A DNA stretch of 6,147 nt. Source: Solirubrobacterales bacterium (GTDB taxonomy: Bacteria; Actinomycetota; Thermoleophilia; Solirubrobacterales; Solirubrobacteraceae). Shown here piece after piece: positions 1 to 6,147 of this stretch; positions within the stretch are counted from its first letter, which is position 1, and every line of letters starts with the position of its first letter. The DNA lies in NCBI GenBank assembly GCA_025964065.1, contig JAOPZO010000481.1, positions 1-6,147 on the forward strand, given 5' to 3'. A program made the translations under genes and the position numbers. A model generated the notes under the pieces. The model saw nothing but the letters and a program-made list of their open reading frames with translations. It had not been told where the DNA came from and made no database searches.

Positions 1-133
1 GCGGGGCGCGGTCGAGTGGCGCGGGGCGCGGGCACGATCTCGTGCCCGAAGGCCTCGCGCTCGCGCATCCGCGGGCCACGCCACTCGCCTCGGGGGGTCT
101 TGTCGATCGCGGTCCCCGGGTAGGCGAGGCGGC
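1..133. other. left-edge region without a confident gene
   Basis: No open frame here is convincing. A leftward frame is open from about 134 to the window edge. Its stretch YPGTAIDKTPRGEW followed by MREREAFGHEIV has a fairly protein-like composition and mostly G/C third bases. Its first ATG is at 68 on the minus strand, which would leave only 22 codons in the window, and these degrade into Pro/Arg/Ala. The segment also holds an 11-bp direct repeat (1-11 and 21-31), a 9-bp inverted pair (13-21 with 79-87) and a tight dyad at 29-48. It may be the beginning of a leftward gene or the control region of the gene at 134. Confidence 0.3.
29..48. promoter_or_regulatory. operator-like dyad
   Basis: CGGGCACGA and TCGTGCCCG are perfect 9-bp inverted arms separated by only two bases (TC). 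The two-base spacer is too tight for a good RNA hairpin and fits a dimeric protein-binding site better. It lies about 90 bp upstream of the small gene at 134. The dyad is seen directly; its regulatory role is inferred, and chance dyads are common in sequence this GC-rich. Confidence 0.3.
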
Positions 134-331
134 ATGAGCTCAGACGACGCAGCCAGCCGGGTCGGCGGGGGCGAGGCCTCCCTCGGCGACGCCCAGTCCT
201 CCAACCCGCCCGACGACCCGGAGATGATCTTCGAGGACGCCCCGCCGCTCGATGCGGACACGGACTTCGAGGGCGAGGGCCACCCGGTGGAGGAGCGCGG
301 AAACGAGGATCCGGGCCCCGCAGCGCCCTAG
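134..331 (+). CDS. small acidic hypothetical protein
   Basis: This encodes a 65-residue protein I do not recognise. It starts MSSDDAASRVGG and is rich in Asp, Glu, Pro and Gly, with acidic clusters around residues 26-50 (PPDDPEMIFEDAPPLDADTDFEGEG). It has no signal peptide, no membrane segment and almost no hydrophobic core, so it is probably disordered and cytoplasmic. The ATG is preceded by a G-rich stretch (GGCGAGGCGG) that could serve as a ribosome binding site. The gene converges on the membrane coiled-coil gene to its right. The last 16 codons plus stop are repeated just after the stop as a non-coding copy. Codon use is strongly G/C-ending, which supports a real gene, but a gene this short and compositionally biased could be spurious. 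Confidence 0.5.
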   Translation: MSSDDAASRVGGGEASLGDAQSSNPPDDPEMIFEDAPPLDADTDFEGEGHPVEERGNEDPGPAAP

Positions 332-392
332 GACGGGCCGCCACCGGGTGGAGGAGCGCGGAAGCGCGGAGCCGGACCCCGCGACGCCCTAG
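280..392 (+). repeat. 52-bp imperfect tandem duplication of a gene tail
   Basis: Positions 280-331 and 341-392 align without gaps at 45 of 52 bases. Copy 1 is the last 16 codons and TAG stop of the small acidic gene. Copy 2 would read HRVEERGSAEPDPATP and stop, but it is out of frame with copy 1 and has no start of its own. Both copies open with a CCACC/GGTGG dyad whose central base differs, and both end in CTAG. Of the seven differences, four fall in second codon positions, two in third and one in first, so the copies do not diverge like constrained coding sequence. The CTAG at the end of copy 2 also forms the stop codon of the leftward gene at 389. Confidence 0.8.
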
Positions 393-403
393 CGCTCGGG
401 GTC
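375..403. terminator. possible bidirectional terminator dyad
   Basis: GACCCCG (375-381) and CGGGGTC (397-403) are perfect 7-bp inverted arms around a 15-base loop. The loop contains the overlapping CTAG where the duplicated tail and the leftward membrane-protein gene both end. There is no T-tract on either side. The location between convergent genes supports a terminator role, but the large loop makes it weaker than the other two junction hairpins in the window. Confidence 0.3.
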
Positions 404-745
404 GACCTGCTCCGCGCGCTCGAGGTTCGCGCGGGCCTTCTCGGCGGCCGCGCGCGCGGCCGCGTCGTGCTCGCCCGCGCCCTCCTCGACGGCGTCGGCG
501 CGGCGCAGGTGCGCTTCGGCCTGCTCGCGCTCGCGCTGGGCCTCGATGCGCAGGCGCTCGGCGTTCGCGGCCTGCTCCTCGGCGGTCGTCTCCAGGCGGC
601 CGGCCTCGGAGCGGCGGGCGCGCGCCTCGACCGTGCCCTGCACACGCCGGCGCTCCGCGCTGCGGCGGCGGGCGGCGAGCAGCGCGAGCGCCAGCACGAC
701 CAGCACGGCGATGATGACCAGGACGACGAGCAGTTCGGTGGACAC
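389..745 (-). CDS. small single-pass membrane protein with cytoplasmic coiled coil
   Basis: Starting from the GTG at 745, this encodes 118 residues (MSTELLVVLVIIAVLVV...). Residues 4-24 form one hydrophobic membrane helix, followed at once by an Arg-rich stop-transfer stretch (RRRSAERRR). Positive charge after the helix predicts an N-out, C-in anchor. The remaining 90 residues are rich in Ala, Glu, Arg and Gln (e.g. EQAANAERLRIEAQREREQAEAH), as in a long charged helix or coiled coil. An ATG at 790 is in frame and would add 15 residues (ARWYPRPAPGTPAA). I reject it because it overlaps the start of the divergent PRC-barrel gene and would place a Pro-rich stretch before the anchor. Similar short anchored coiled-coil proteins are widespread and uncharacterised in Actinobacteria. 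Function is unknown; a scaffold or envelope-stress role is conjecture. Confidence 0.7.
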   Translation of the reverse strand: MSTELLVVLVIIAVLVVLALALLAARRRSAERRRVQGTVEARARRSEAGRLETTAEEQAANAERLRIEAQREREQAEAHLRRADAVEEGAGEHDAAARAAAEKARANLERAEQVDPER

Positions 746-788
746 GGCTGCGGGGGTACCCGGTGCGGGGCGCGGGTACCACCGCGCC
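746..788. promoter_or_regulatory. compact divergent control region with paired GGGTACC sites
   Basis: Only 43 bp separate the GTG of the leftward membrane protein from the ATG of the rightward PRC-barrel protein. The spacer holds GGGTACC at 754-760 and again at 774-780, exactly 20 bp apart, or about two helical turns. The first copy is part of the perfect palindrome GGGTACCC. Same-face spacing of two dyads between divergent starts fits a shared operator. No clear -10/-35 boxes or strong Shine-Dalgarno sequence are visible for either gene, so near-leaderless transcripts are possible. The repeat is seen; binding is inferred. Confidence 0.4.
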
Positions 789-1334
789 ATGCCGACCTAC
801 GCCCTCGACGTCCTCCTCTCCTGGCGCGGATGCGACGTCCACGACCGCGACGGGGAGAAGCTCGGGAAGCTCGGCGACCTCTACCTCGACGGGGAGACCG
901 ACACCCCGGCCTACGCCGGCGTGCGCACCGGCCTGCTCGGGCGCAAGGAGTCGATCGTCCCGCTCGCGGGCGCCGAGGAGCGCGACGGCGCCGTCCACCT
1001 CCCGTTCCGGGCCGAGCTGGTTCGGAGCGCACCGAGCCTCGATCCCGACGCCGCCCTCGACCCCGACGAGGAGCACGCGCTCGCCGAGCACTACGGGCGC
1101 CACCACGACCACCTCCACGGCACGGAGGAGGAGGGCACGATGCTGCGCTCCGAGGAGGAGGTCCGCGTCACGCCGGGCGAGATGCGGCCCTCCGAGCGCG
1201 TCCGCCTGCGGAAGGTCCTCGTCACCGAGGACGTCCAGACGACGGTGCCGCGGCGCAAGGAGGTCGTGCGGCTCGAGACGGAGCCGGCGCCCGAGGGGAC
1301 GATCGAGTCGGTCGAGGAGGTCGACGAGCGCTGA
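789..1334 (+). CDS. PRC-barrel and DUF2382 (YsnF/AvaK-like) domain protein
   Basis: This encodes a 181-residue soluble protein. Residues about 9-80 form a PRC-barrel-like beta domain (WRGCDVHDRDGEKLGKLGDLYLD, then GLLGRKESIVPLAGA and VHLPFRAELVRSAP), a fold also found in ribosome maturation factor RimM and photosynthetic reaction centre H subunits. A His-rich acidic linker (residues 100-112, HYGRHHDHLHG) follows. Residues about 119-165 match the start of DUF2382 (RSEEEVRV, VRLRKVLVTEDVQTTVPRRKEVVRLE). Proteins with this pairing are common in Actinobacteria and are often linked to general stress, but their biochemistry is not established. DUF2382 usually runs to about 110 residues with a second half; here the protein ends after the first half. 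I chose the ATG at 789 because the PRC domain begins right after it and upstream sequence in this frame is antisense to the membrane-protein gene. Confidence 0.88.
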   Translation: MPTYALDVLLSWRGCDVHDRDGEKLGKLGDLYLDGETDTPAYAGVRTGLLGRKESIVPLAGAEERDGAVHLPFRAELVRSAPSLDPDAALDPDEEHALAEHYGRHHDHLHGTEEEGTMLRSEEEVRVTPGEMRPSERVRLRKVLVTEDVQTTVPRRKEVVRLETEPAPEGTIESVEEVDER

Positions 1335-1335
1335 C

Positions 1336-1376
1336 CGAGCGGTCCACTCCGGGCGTGACCCGAGGTGGACGGCTCG
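1336..1376. terminator. bidirectional terminator-like hairpin between convergent genes
   Basis: Arms 1336-1347 (CGAGCGGTCCAC) and 1365-1376 (GTGGACGGCTCG) pair at 11 of 12 positions, with one G-G mismatch. Inside them CGGG (1350-1353) pairs with CCCG (1359-1362) around a five-base loop, giving a long stem. It begins two bases after the PRC-barrel gene stop and ends ten bases before the helicase gene stop, so it could terminate both transcripts. There is no T-tract, as is common for proposed terminators in very GC-rich bacteria. Confidence 0.6.
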
Positions 1377-1386
1377 ATCGCCCGGC

Positions 1387-3552
1387 TCAGGCCACCGGGC
1401 GCAGGTGCTTGTAGGGCTTGCCGCGGAGCTCGCGGACCACGGAGGCCACGAGCGCCTCGCCCTCGTCGCGCGTGCCGTCGGTCACCGCGCCGACCAGGCC
1501 GCGCTTGCGCTGCAGCATCGCCGAGATCGTCTCGTCGATCGTTCCGGCCGCGAGCAGGTACCAGGCCGTGACGGCGTCGTGCTGGCCCATGCGGTGGCAG
1601 CGGTCCTCGGCCTGGTCGTGCATCGCGGGGGTCCACTCGAGCTCGAGGAACGCGACGTTCGAGGCGCGCGTGAGCGTGATGCCCTGCGCCGCGACCCGCG
1701 TCGCGCACACGATGAGCTGCGGCCCGTCGGGTTCCTGGAACGCCTGCACGGTGGCCTCTCGCGCGGCGACGGCGTCACGGCCGAGCAGGTGTGCGGCGTC
1801 CGGGAAGCGCTCGAGCACGGCCTCCTGCACCTCCTGGTGGTGGGCGAACACCACGAGCGGTTCGCCCGACTGCAGGAAGTCGTGGATCCAGGAGAGCGCG
1901 GTCTGCAGCTTCCCCTTGGCGGCGAGGCGCTTGAGCACGCCGAGCTGCACGAGGCGCTCCGTGCGGAGCGTCGCGGCGATCTTCGCGTCGAGCTCGCGCA
2001 GGTCGAGCGGCTGCTCGCGCAGCCAGGCGATGACGTCCTCCTCGGCCAGCCGGTACTCGCGCTGGTTCGAGAGCTCCATGGGCACGACGACCTGCCGCTT
2101 GGCGGGCAGCTGGGGGAGCACGTCGACCTTCAGGCGCCGCACGAAGCAGCGGCGGCGCAGGTGCCAGTGCAGGCGCTCCTCGGCGTTGTCGCCCTGGAAC
2201 TGGCGGGCGAACTTCGCGCCCGAGCCGAAGTCCTCGAGGCGGCCGATGATCCGGAGTTGCGGGATGAGCTCCTCCGGGTGGTTGAGCACCGGGGTGCCGG
2301 AGAGCGCGAGCTTCAGCCCGTTCTCCGGGACGGCGGCGGCCAGGCGCCGCACGGCCTGGGTCCGCTTGGCCTGCGGGTTCTTGCAGTAGTGGCTCTCGTC
2401 GAGGATGAGGGCCCGCGGCTTGAGGCGCGCGAGCTGGTCCTTGTGCGCGGCGACGAGCTCGTAGTTCAGGACGGTGATCTCGCCCGTGCGCTGCCCGACG
2501 CCGCGGCCGCTCAGGACGGTCGTGTCGCGGTGGGGGAGCCAGCGCGCGGCCTCGCGCTCCCAGTTGAGCTTGAGGCTCGCGGGGCAGACGACGACCGCGG
2601 GGAACGCGTCGTCGGCTTCGAGCGCCGCGAGTGCCTGCACGGTCTTGCCGAGGCCCTGCTCGTCGGCGAGGAACGCCCGGCGCTTGTGCAGCAGGTAGTT
2701 CACCCCCGCCCACTGGAAGGGCTCGAGGTGGATGTCCTCGTCGCCGCCCAGGCGGGGGAGCGGGTCGGGCGGTGCCCCCTCCTTCGCCTTGGAAGCCGCG
2801 ATGTCGCGCTGCGCCTCCTCGTGCTCGCGGCGCATCTCGGCCAGGCGCGGCGCAGCGGCGCCCGAGACCTCGATGCGGTGGAGGGCGAGGAACGCGTCGA
2901 GCGGCTCGACGAGGAACGGGTCGACCGGGATCGAGCGGGAGCGGTCGCCCGCGCCGGGGAGCGCGTCGAAGGCCTTGGCCGCGTCGGCGTCCCAGAGCAC
3001 GTCGAGCTTGAAGTGGACGCCCGCGACGCCCTCGACGAAGCTCAGGATCGCCGGCGGCGGTTCGAGGCCGGAGCGGAGGTGCGAGATGCAGCGGTTCGCG
3101 GGCGCGTCGAGCCGCGCGCTCTTGATCGCCATGAGCTCCTCGGCGATCGCCCGGGTCATCGGGAGCCAGTGCAGCCCGTCGTGCTCCTCGGCGTGCCCGG
3201 CGAGCTCCTCGGGCAGTTGGCCCGCGCGGGTCCGGAGCGTGAAGTGGCCCGTCCCGCCGCGCACGCCGGTGGAGATGGCGCCGACCCAGCGCTGCTCGAT
3301 TCCGGAGAGCCACGCGTCGACCTCTCCGCTCGTCTCGAGGTCCGGGAAGCGCTCGATGATGCTCGAGACGTGCACGCCGACCCAGTCGTCGACGGGGGCC
3401 GCCCACTCGCGCGAGTCCCAGTCGAAGCGGCGGCCCGGGATGCGCCGCACCGCCTCGACGATGCTCGAGTCGTACGGGAACGCGAGAACGACCTCCTCAC
3501 CGTGGGCGCCGTCGCGGAGGGTGACGTTCGGCTGGCCGGGGACGAGCTCCAT
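1387..3552 (-). CDS. SNF2-family (SMARCAL1-like) DEAD/DEAH-box helicase with HARP-like N-terminus
   Basis: This is a 721-residue superfamily 2 ATPase of the SNF2 group. All core motifs are visible: DEQGLGKT, the Walker A, at 297-304; CPASLKLNW (Ia) at 323-331; DESH (Walker B) at 385-388; LSGTP (III) at 417-421; FVRRLKVDVLPQLPAK at 470-485; VVFAHH (IV) at 567-572; GITLT (V) at 624-628; and QAEDRCHRMGQ (VI) at 647-657. The DESH box and the RRLK...LPQLPAK stretch are typical of SMARCAL1, a eukaryotic annealing helicase that rewinds single-stranded DNA at stalled forks. The N-terminal 260 residues contain HARP-like segments, clearest at 21-76 (IPGRRFDWDSREW), so a role on branched or gapped DNA is a reasonable inference. 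No HNH nuclease or other enzymatic domain is fused. The ATG at 3552 has AGGGG three bases upstream. The gene lies 23 bp after a DUF2267 gene on the same strand, probably in one operon. A helicase in a phage-defence role is an alternative, but no nuclease or methylase partner is nearby. Confidence 0.93.
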   Translation of the reverse strand: MELVPGQPNVTLRDGAHGEEVVLAFPYDSSIVEAVRRIPGRRFDWDSREWAAPVDDWVGVHVSSIIERFPDLETSGEVDAWLSGIEQRWVGAISTGVRGGTGHFTLRTRAGQLPEELAGHAEEHDGLHWLPMTRAIAEELMAIKSARLDAPANRCISHLRSGLEPPPAILSFVEGVAGVHFKLDVLWDADAAKAFDALPGAGDRSRSIPVDPFLVEPLDAFLALHRIEVSGAAAPRLAEMRREHEEAQRDIAASKAKEGAPPDPLPRLGGDEDIHLEPFQWAGVNYLLHKRRAFLADEQGLGKTVQALAALEADDAFPAVVVCPASLKLNWEREAARWLPHRDTTVLSGRGVGQRTGEITVLNYELVAAHKDQLARLKPRALILDESHYCKNPQAKRTQAVRRLAAAVPENGLKLALSGTPVLNHPEELIPQLRIIGRLEDFGSGAKFARQFQGDNAEERLHWHLRRRCFVRRLKVDVLPQLPAKRQVVVPMELSNQREYRLAEEDVIAWLREQPLDLRELDAKIAATLRTERLVQLGVLKRLAAKGKLQTALSWIHDFLQSGEPLVVFAHHQEVQEAVLERFPDAAHLLGRDAVAAREATVQAFQEPDGPQLIVCATRVAAQGITLTRASNVAFLELEWTPAMHDQAEDRCHRMGQHDAVTAWYLLAAGTIDETISAMLQRKRGLVGAVTDGTRDEGEALVASVVRELRGKPYKHLRPVA

Positions 3553-3575
3553 CGGCCCCTGAAGCTAGTGGCGCG

Positions 3576-4061
3576 CTACTGCGGGTCCCCCGTGGCGTGG
3601 GAGCGCCCGGGCTGTTCGCCCACGTCGCCGGGCTGCGGGGAGTTCGCGTGGGCCTCGCTCGTGTCGCCCTCCTCCTGCGCGATGAGGAGCTGCGTGAGGT
3701 CGGCGGGGAGCTGTTCGCCGAGCCTGTCGACGACGCCGCGGTCCGCGGTGGTCGCGAGGCCGCGCAGCACGGCGACGACGAGGTCGAGCGGGTCCGCGCC
3801 GACGTCCGGGGCGTCCTCGTCGGCGGCGAGGAGCTCCTTCGTCCTCTCCGCGAGCTCCGTCGTGCCGCCCGCGTGGGCCTCCCCGTCGGAGCCGCGGCGC
3901 AGAGCGGCGGCGAGCGGGGTGGGGAGCTCGAGGGCGAGCGCCTGCACGTTGCCCGCGGCGATGCGGCCGCCGAGGGCCTCGAGGACGGCGGCGGCGGCCC
4001 GCTCGGCGTGCTCGGTGTCGGCCAGGCCGGCTTGGGTGCGAACGGTCTCGAGGAAGTCCAT
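3576..4061 (-). CDS. DUF2267 domain protein
   Basis: This encodes 161 residues. It starts MDFLETVRTQAGL and shows the two helical half-repeats typical of DUF2267. The first is at about 18-54 (HAERAAAAVLEALGGRIAAGNVQALALELP). The second is at about 90-126 (DPLDLVVAVLRGLATTADRGVVDRLGEQLPADL). Each ends in a helix leading to an LP(x)xL turn. Residues 55-89 form an acidic linker, and the last 34 residues are a disordered acidic Gly/Pro/Ser tail. There is no signal peptide or membrane helix. The domain is widespread in Actinobacteria and has no established activity. The gene precedes the SNF2 helicase gene by 23 bp in the same direction, so the two are probably co-transcribed, with this one first. 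No Shine-Dalgarno sequence precedes the ATG (the upstream bases read CCTCCCC), so translation may be leaderless or start inefficiently. Confidence 0.85.
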   Translation of the reverse strand: MDFLETVRTQAGLADTEHAERAAAAVLEALGGRIAAGNVQALALELPTPLAAALRRGSDGEAHAGGTTELAERTKELLAADEDAPDVGADPLDLVVAVLRGLATTADRGVVDRLGEQLPADLTQLLIAQEEGDTSEAHANSPQPGDVGEQPGRSHATGDPQ

Positions 4062-4199
4062 GGGGAGGCATTACCCACCCGGGGTGAGGACCGTGCGCCG
4101 CACGCGCGGCCCGTGGCGCGCGAGTCGACGCGACTCCGGGGGCGGCGTCCCCGGTCGCAGTACCCTGGCCGCTTCCTCTATTGAAAGGTGTTCAGGACC
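4062..4199. promoter_or_regulatory. divergent promoter region with three dyads
   Basis: This 138-bp gap separates the leftward DUF2267-helicase pair from the rightward acyl-CoA dehydrogenase gene. Three dyads are visible: CGTGCG-C-CGCACG at 4092-4104; GAGTCG-ACG-CGACTC at 4122-4136; and CCGGGG/CCCCGG (4136-4141 with 4149-4154) around a seven-base loop. The first two have short spacers and centres 31 bp apart, about three helical turns, as in operator pairs for TetR- or GntR-type repressors that often control fatty-acid genes. TACCCT at 4161-4166 is a possible -10 box for the dehydrogenase, but no -35 match stands out. Regulation is inferred from position only. Confidence 0.4.
4183..4188 (+). 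promoter_or_regulatory. ribosome binding site that decides the dehydrogenase start
   Basis: GAAAGG is the only good Shine-Dalgarno match ahead of the dehydrogenase. It overlaps the GTG at 4188, so it cannot serve that codon, but lies 11 bases before the GTG at 4200. The 4200 start is therefore preferred. The longer reading would add only four residues (MFRT). Confidence 0.5.
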
Positions 4200-5459
4200 G
4201 TGGCGACGACCGAGCAGGCGCTGACCGCGGAGGAGACCCCCCAGGTCGCCTTCACGCTCGAGCTCAACCAGGACCAGAAGGACATCCGCGACTGGGTCCA
4301 CGGCTTCGCCAGGGACGTCGTCCGCCCCGCCGCCCACGAGTGGGACGAGCGCGAGGGCACTCCGTGGCCCATCATCGAGGAGGCCGCGAAGATCGGCTTG
4401 TACGGCTTCGAGGGCATGGCGCAGCTCTTCGCCGACCCGACCGGGCTGACGATGCCGATCGCCAACGAGGAGCTCTTCTGGGGCGACGCCGGCATCGGCA
4501 TGGCGATCATGGGCACCGGCCTCGCCGTCGCCTCGATCGTCGGGCAGGGCACGGGCGAGCAGATCGGCGAGTGGATCCCGCGCTGCTTCGGCACCCCGAC
4601 CGACCTCAAGGTCGCCGCCTTCTGCGCCTCCGAGCCCAACGCGGGCTCCGACGTCTCGAACGTCCGCACCACCGCGAAGTTCGACGAGGCCACGAACGAG
4701 TGGGTCCTGAACGGCCAGAAGGCCTGGGCCACCAACGGCGGCATCTCCGACGTCCACGTCGTCATCGCCTCCGTCGATCCGACGCTCGGCTCGCGCGGCC
4801 ACGCCGCGTTCCTCGTCTCCATGGCGGAGCACAGCGGCATCGAGCAGGGGGCGAAGGTCTCCAAGCACGGCCTCCGCGCCTCCCACACCGCAGACGTCCA
4901 CCTCGACGACTGCCGCATCCCCGCCGGGAACGTCCTCGGCGGCAAGGAGAAGCTCGACGAGCGCCTCGCGCGCGTCCGGGAGGGCAAGCGCTCGAAGTCG
5001 CAGGCCGCGATGCAGACGTTCGAGGCCAGCCGCCCGACCGTCGGCGCCCAGGCCATCGGCATCGCCCGCGCCGCCTACGAGTACGCGCTCGACTACGCCA
5101 AGGAGCGCGAGCAGTTCGGCAAGAAGATCATCGAGAACCAGGCCATCGCGTTCGCCCTGGCCGACATGAAGCTCGAGATCGACGCGGCCCGCCTGCTCGT
5201 CTGGCGCGCCTCCTGGATGGGCCGCACGGGCCAGAAGTTCGAGAACGCCGAGGGCTCCATGAGCAAGCTCAAGGCCGGCGAGGTCGCCACCTGGGCCACC
5301 GAGCGTGCGATGCACATCCTCGGCGGCAACGGCTACACCCGCGAGTACCCCGTCGAGCGCTGGCATCGCGACGCGAAGATCTACACGATCTTCGAGGGCA
5401 CGAGCGAGATCCAGCGCATGGTCATCGCCCGCGCGATCTCCGGGATGCAGATCCGCTAG
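4200..5459 (+). CDS. acyl-CoA dehydrogenase (FadE-type flavoprotein)
   Basis: This encodes 419 residues, or 423 if the GTG at 4188 is used. The enzyme oxidises acyl-CoA to trans-2-enoyl-CoA with FAD and passes electrons to electron-transfer flavoprotein, the first step of beta-oxidation. Residue numbers here refer to the 419-residue form. An N-terminal helical domain spans about 22-136. The beta domain has the family signature CASEPNAGSDVSN at about 142-154. The C-terminal helical domain contains EREQFGK and the signature GGNGYTREYPVERWHRDAKI. The catalytic base is expected to be Glu399 in IFEGTSEIQR, which corresponds to the Glu of the medium-chain enzyme's YEGT motif. A charged stretch (GGKEKLDERLARVREGKRS, about 247-265) lengthens the loop between the beta and C-terminal domains. 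Chain-length preference cannot be read from the sequence. Neighbouring genes are not beta-oxidation genes, and the gene is divergent from one side and convergent on the other, so it is probably transcribed alone. Confidence 0.95.
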   Translation: MATTEQALTAEETPQVAFTLELNQDQKDIRDWVHGFARDVVRPAAHEWDEREGTPWPIIEEAAKIGLYGFEGMAQLFADPTGLTMPIANEELFWGDAGIGMAIMGTGLAVASIVGQGTGEQIGEWIPRCFGTPTDLKVAAFCASEPNAGSDVSNVRTTAKFDEATNEWVLNGQKAWATNGGISDVHVVIASVDPTLGSRGHAAFLVSMAEHSGIEQGAKVSKHGLRASHTADVHLDDCRIPAGNVLGGKEKLDERLARVREGKRSKSQAAMQTFEASRPTVGAQAIGIARAAYEYALDYAKEREQFGKKIIENQAIAFALADMKLEIDAARLLVWRASWMGRTGQKFENAEGSMSKLKAGEVATWATERAMHILGGNGYTREYPVERWHRDAKIYTIFEGTSEIQRMVIARAISGMQIR

Positions 5460-5494
5460 CGGCGCCCGCCCGCGGGCCCGGTCCGAACGCGCGC

Positions 5495-5524
5495 GGCGCG
5501 GCTCCTCAGACGGGGAGCCGCGCC
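5495..5524. terminator. bidirectional terminator-like hairpin between convergent genes
   Basis: GGCGCGGCTCC (5495-5505) and GGAGCCGCGCC (5514-5524) form a perfect 11-bp stem with an eight-base loop. It starts 35 bases after the dehydrogenase stop, and its loop and right arm overlap the stop and last codons of the leftward histidine kinase. The stem is very stable and sits at a convergent junction, which supports termination of both genes. There is no T-tract. Confidence 0.6.
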
Positions 5525-6147
5525 CGCACCCTCGTGCCACCGGTGCTTGCGGGCTCCACCCGGAGCGAGCCGCCGGCCTCAGCGAGCCGCTCCGCGCTCG
5601 TGGCCCGGGGCAGCCCGTTCGCGCGCGTGTCGTGGGCGCCGTCGTCGGCGACCTCGAGCACGACCTCGTCGCCCTCCTGCCGCAACCAGAGCTGGACCGC
5701 CGTGGTCCCGTCGCGCGCCACGGCGTCCGCCGTGAGCTGCCGGGCGACGGCGAACAGGAGCTCCTCGTGCCGCGAGACGACGGGGTCGACGTGCACCTGC
5801 GCGCGGACCCGGCCCTCGGTGTTCACCCGCGCGGCGAGCGCCGCGAGCGAGTCCGCGAGCTGGCCCGTCAGCGCCCCCGAGTGGAGCTCGTGGACGGTGT
5901 CGCGGACCGCGAGGATCGCCTCGTCGACGCCGCGGCGGCCGCGCTCCATCGCGCCGCCCGCGCCGTCCGCGGCCTCCTCGAGGTCCTGGCGGGCAGCCAG
6001 GAGCGTCTGCAGCGCGCGGTCGTGCACGTCCTGCGCGAGGAGCCGCCGCGTCCCGTGCTCCGCGTCGAGCGCGGAGGCGAGCAGGGTCCGGCGTTCGGCC
6101 GCGAGCGCGGCGAGGCGGGCCGTCGCCTCCTCGCCGACCCTTGAGAG
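5506..6147 (-). CDS. sensor histidine kinase, NarL type (HisKA_3 and HATPase), N-terminus cut by the window
   Basis: The visible 213 residues are the C-terminal part of a two-component sensor kinase; the frame stays open to the right edge, so the sensor part is missing. An internal GTG at 6027 lies inside the H-box and is not the true start. The dimerization helix contains LLAQDVHDRALQTLLAARQDL, with the expected phosphorylated His at fragment residue 42, followed by the second helix (AVRDTVHELHSGAL). The ATPase domain follows from about residue 110 to the end and includes LEVADDG (DxG box) and TGGTRVRARLP. Two key regions are atypical. The N-box Asn is replaced by Asp (LLFAVARQLTADAVARDG), and the glycine-rich lid is reduced to NGLPRATSAERL. 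Such kinases normally phosphorylate a LuxR/NarL-type response regulator encoded next to them, which would lie outside this window. Activity is uncertain because of the degenerate ATP-binding motifs. Confidence 0.85.
   Translation of the reverse strand, partial: LSRVGEEATARLAALAAERRTLLASALDAEHGTRRLLAQDVHDRALQTLLAARQDLEEAADGAGGAMERGRRGVDEAILAVRDTVHELHSGALTGQLADSLAALAARVNTEGRVRAQVHVDPVVSRHEELLFAVARQLTADAVARDGTTAVQLWLRQEGDEVVLEVADDGAHDTRANGLPRATSAERLAEAGGSLRVEPASTGGTRVRARLPV

Overview
This window looks like ordinary chromosome from a very GC-rich actinobacterium, most plausibly of the Thermoleophilia/Solirubrobacterales type. That placement is an inference from the strongly G/C-ending codons, GTG starts, and the mix of PRC-barrel/DUF2382, DUF2267 and actinobacterial-style acyl-CoA dehydrogenase genes. 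No rRNA or other phylogenetic marker is present. I see no tRNA, rRNA, CRISPR array, transposase or phage gene.

Layout from left to right. Positions 1-133 hold no confident gene, only a 20-bp dyad and a weak leftward open frame. A small acidic hypothetical protein follows (134-331, +). Its last 16 codons plus stop are duplicated as a 52-bp imperfect direct repeat just downstream. Next comes a leftward gene for a small single-pass membrane coiled-coil protein (389-745, -). It diverges across only 43 bp from a PRC-barrel protein with a half-length DUF2382 domain (789-1334, +). A leftward pair follows: a DUF2267 protein (3576-4061, -) and, 23 bp downstream of it, a large SNF2-family helicase of SMARCAL1 type (1387-3552, -). 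Across a 138-bp divergent promoter region lies an acyl-CoA dehydrogenase (4200-5459, +). The right edge cuts a leftward NarL-type sensor histidine kinase (5506-6147, -), of which only the dimerization and ATPase domains are visible.

Gene orientation nearly alternates, so most genes should be transcribed singly; the DUF2267-helicase pair is the only likely operon. Each of the three convergent junctions is short (46-57 bp) and holds a GC-rich dyad without a T-tract, as expected for bidirectional termination in high-GC genomes. The PRC/DUF2382, DUF2267 and membrane coiled-coil proteins belong to groups often associated with stress or envelope functions, but nothing here proves a shared pathway. 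The dehydrogenase belongs to fatty-acid beta-oxidation and looks unrelated to its neighbours.

I found no convincing new multi-gene system. The points most worth a second look are the apparent triple HARP-like repeat in front of the helicase motor, the DUF2267-helicase pairing, the duplicated gene tail near 280-392, and the degenerate ATP-binding motifs of the histidine kinase.
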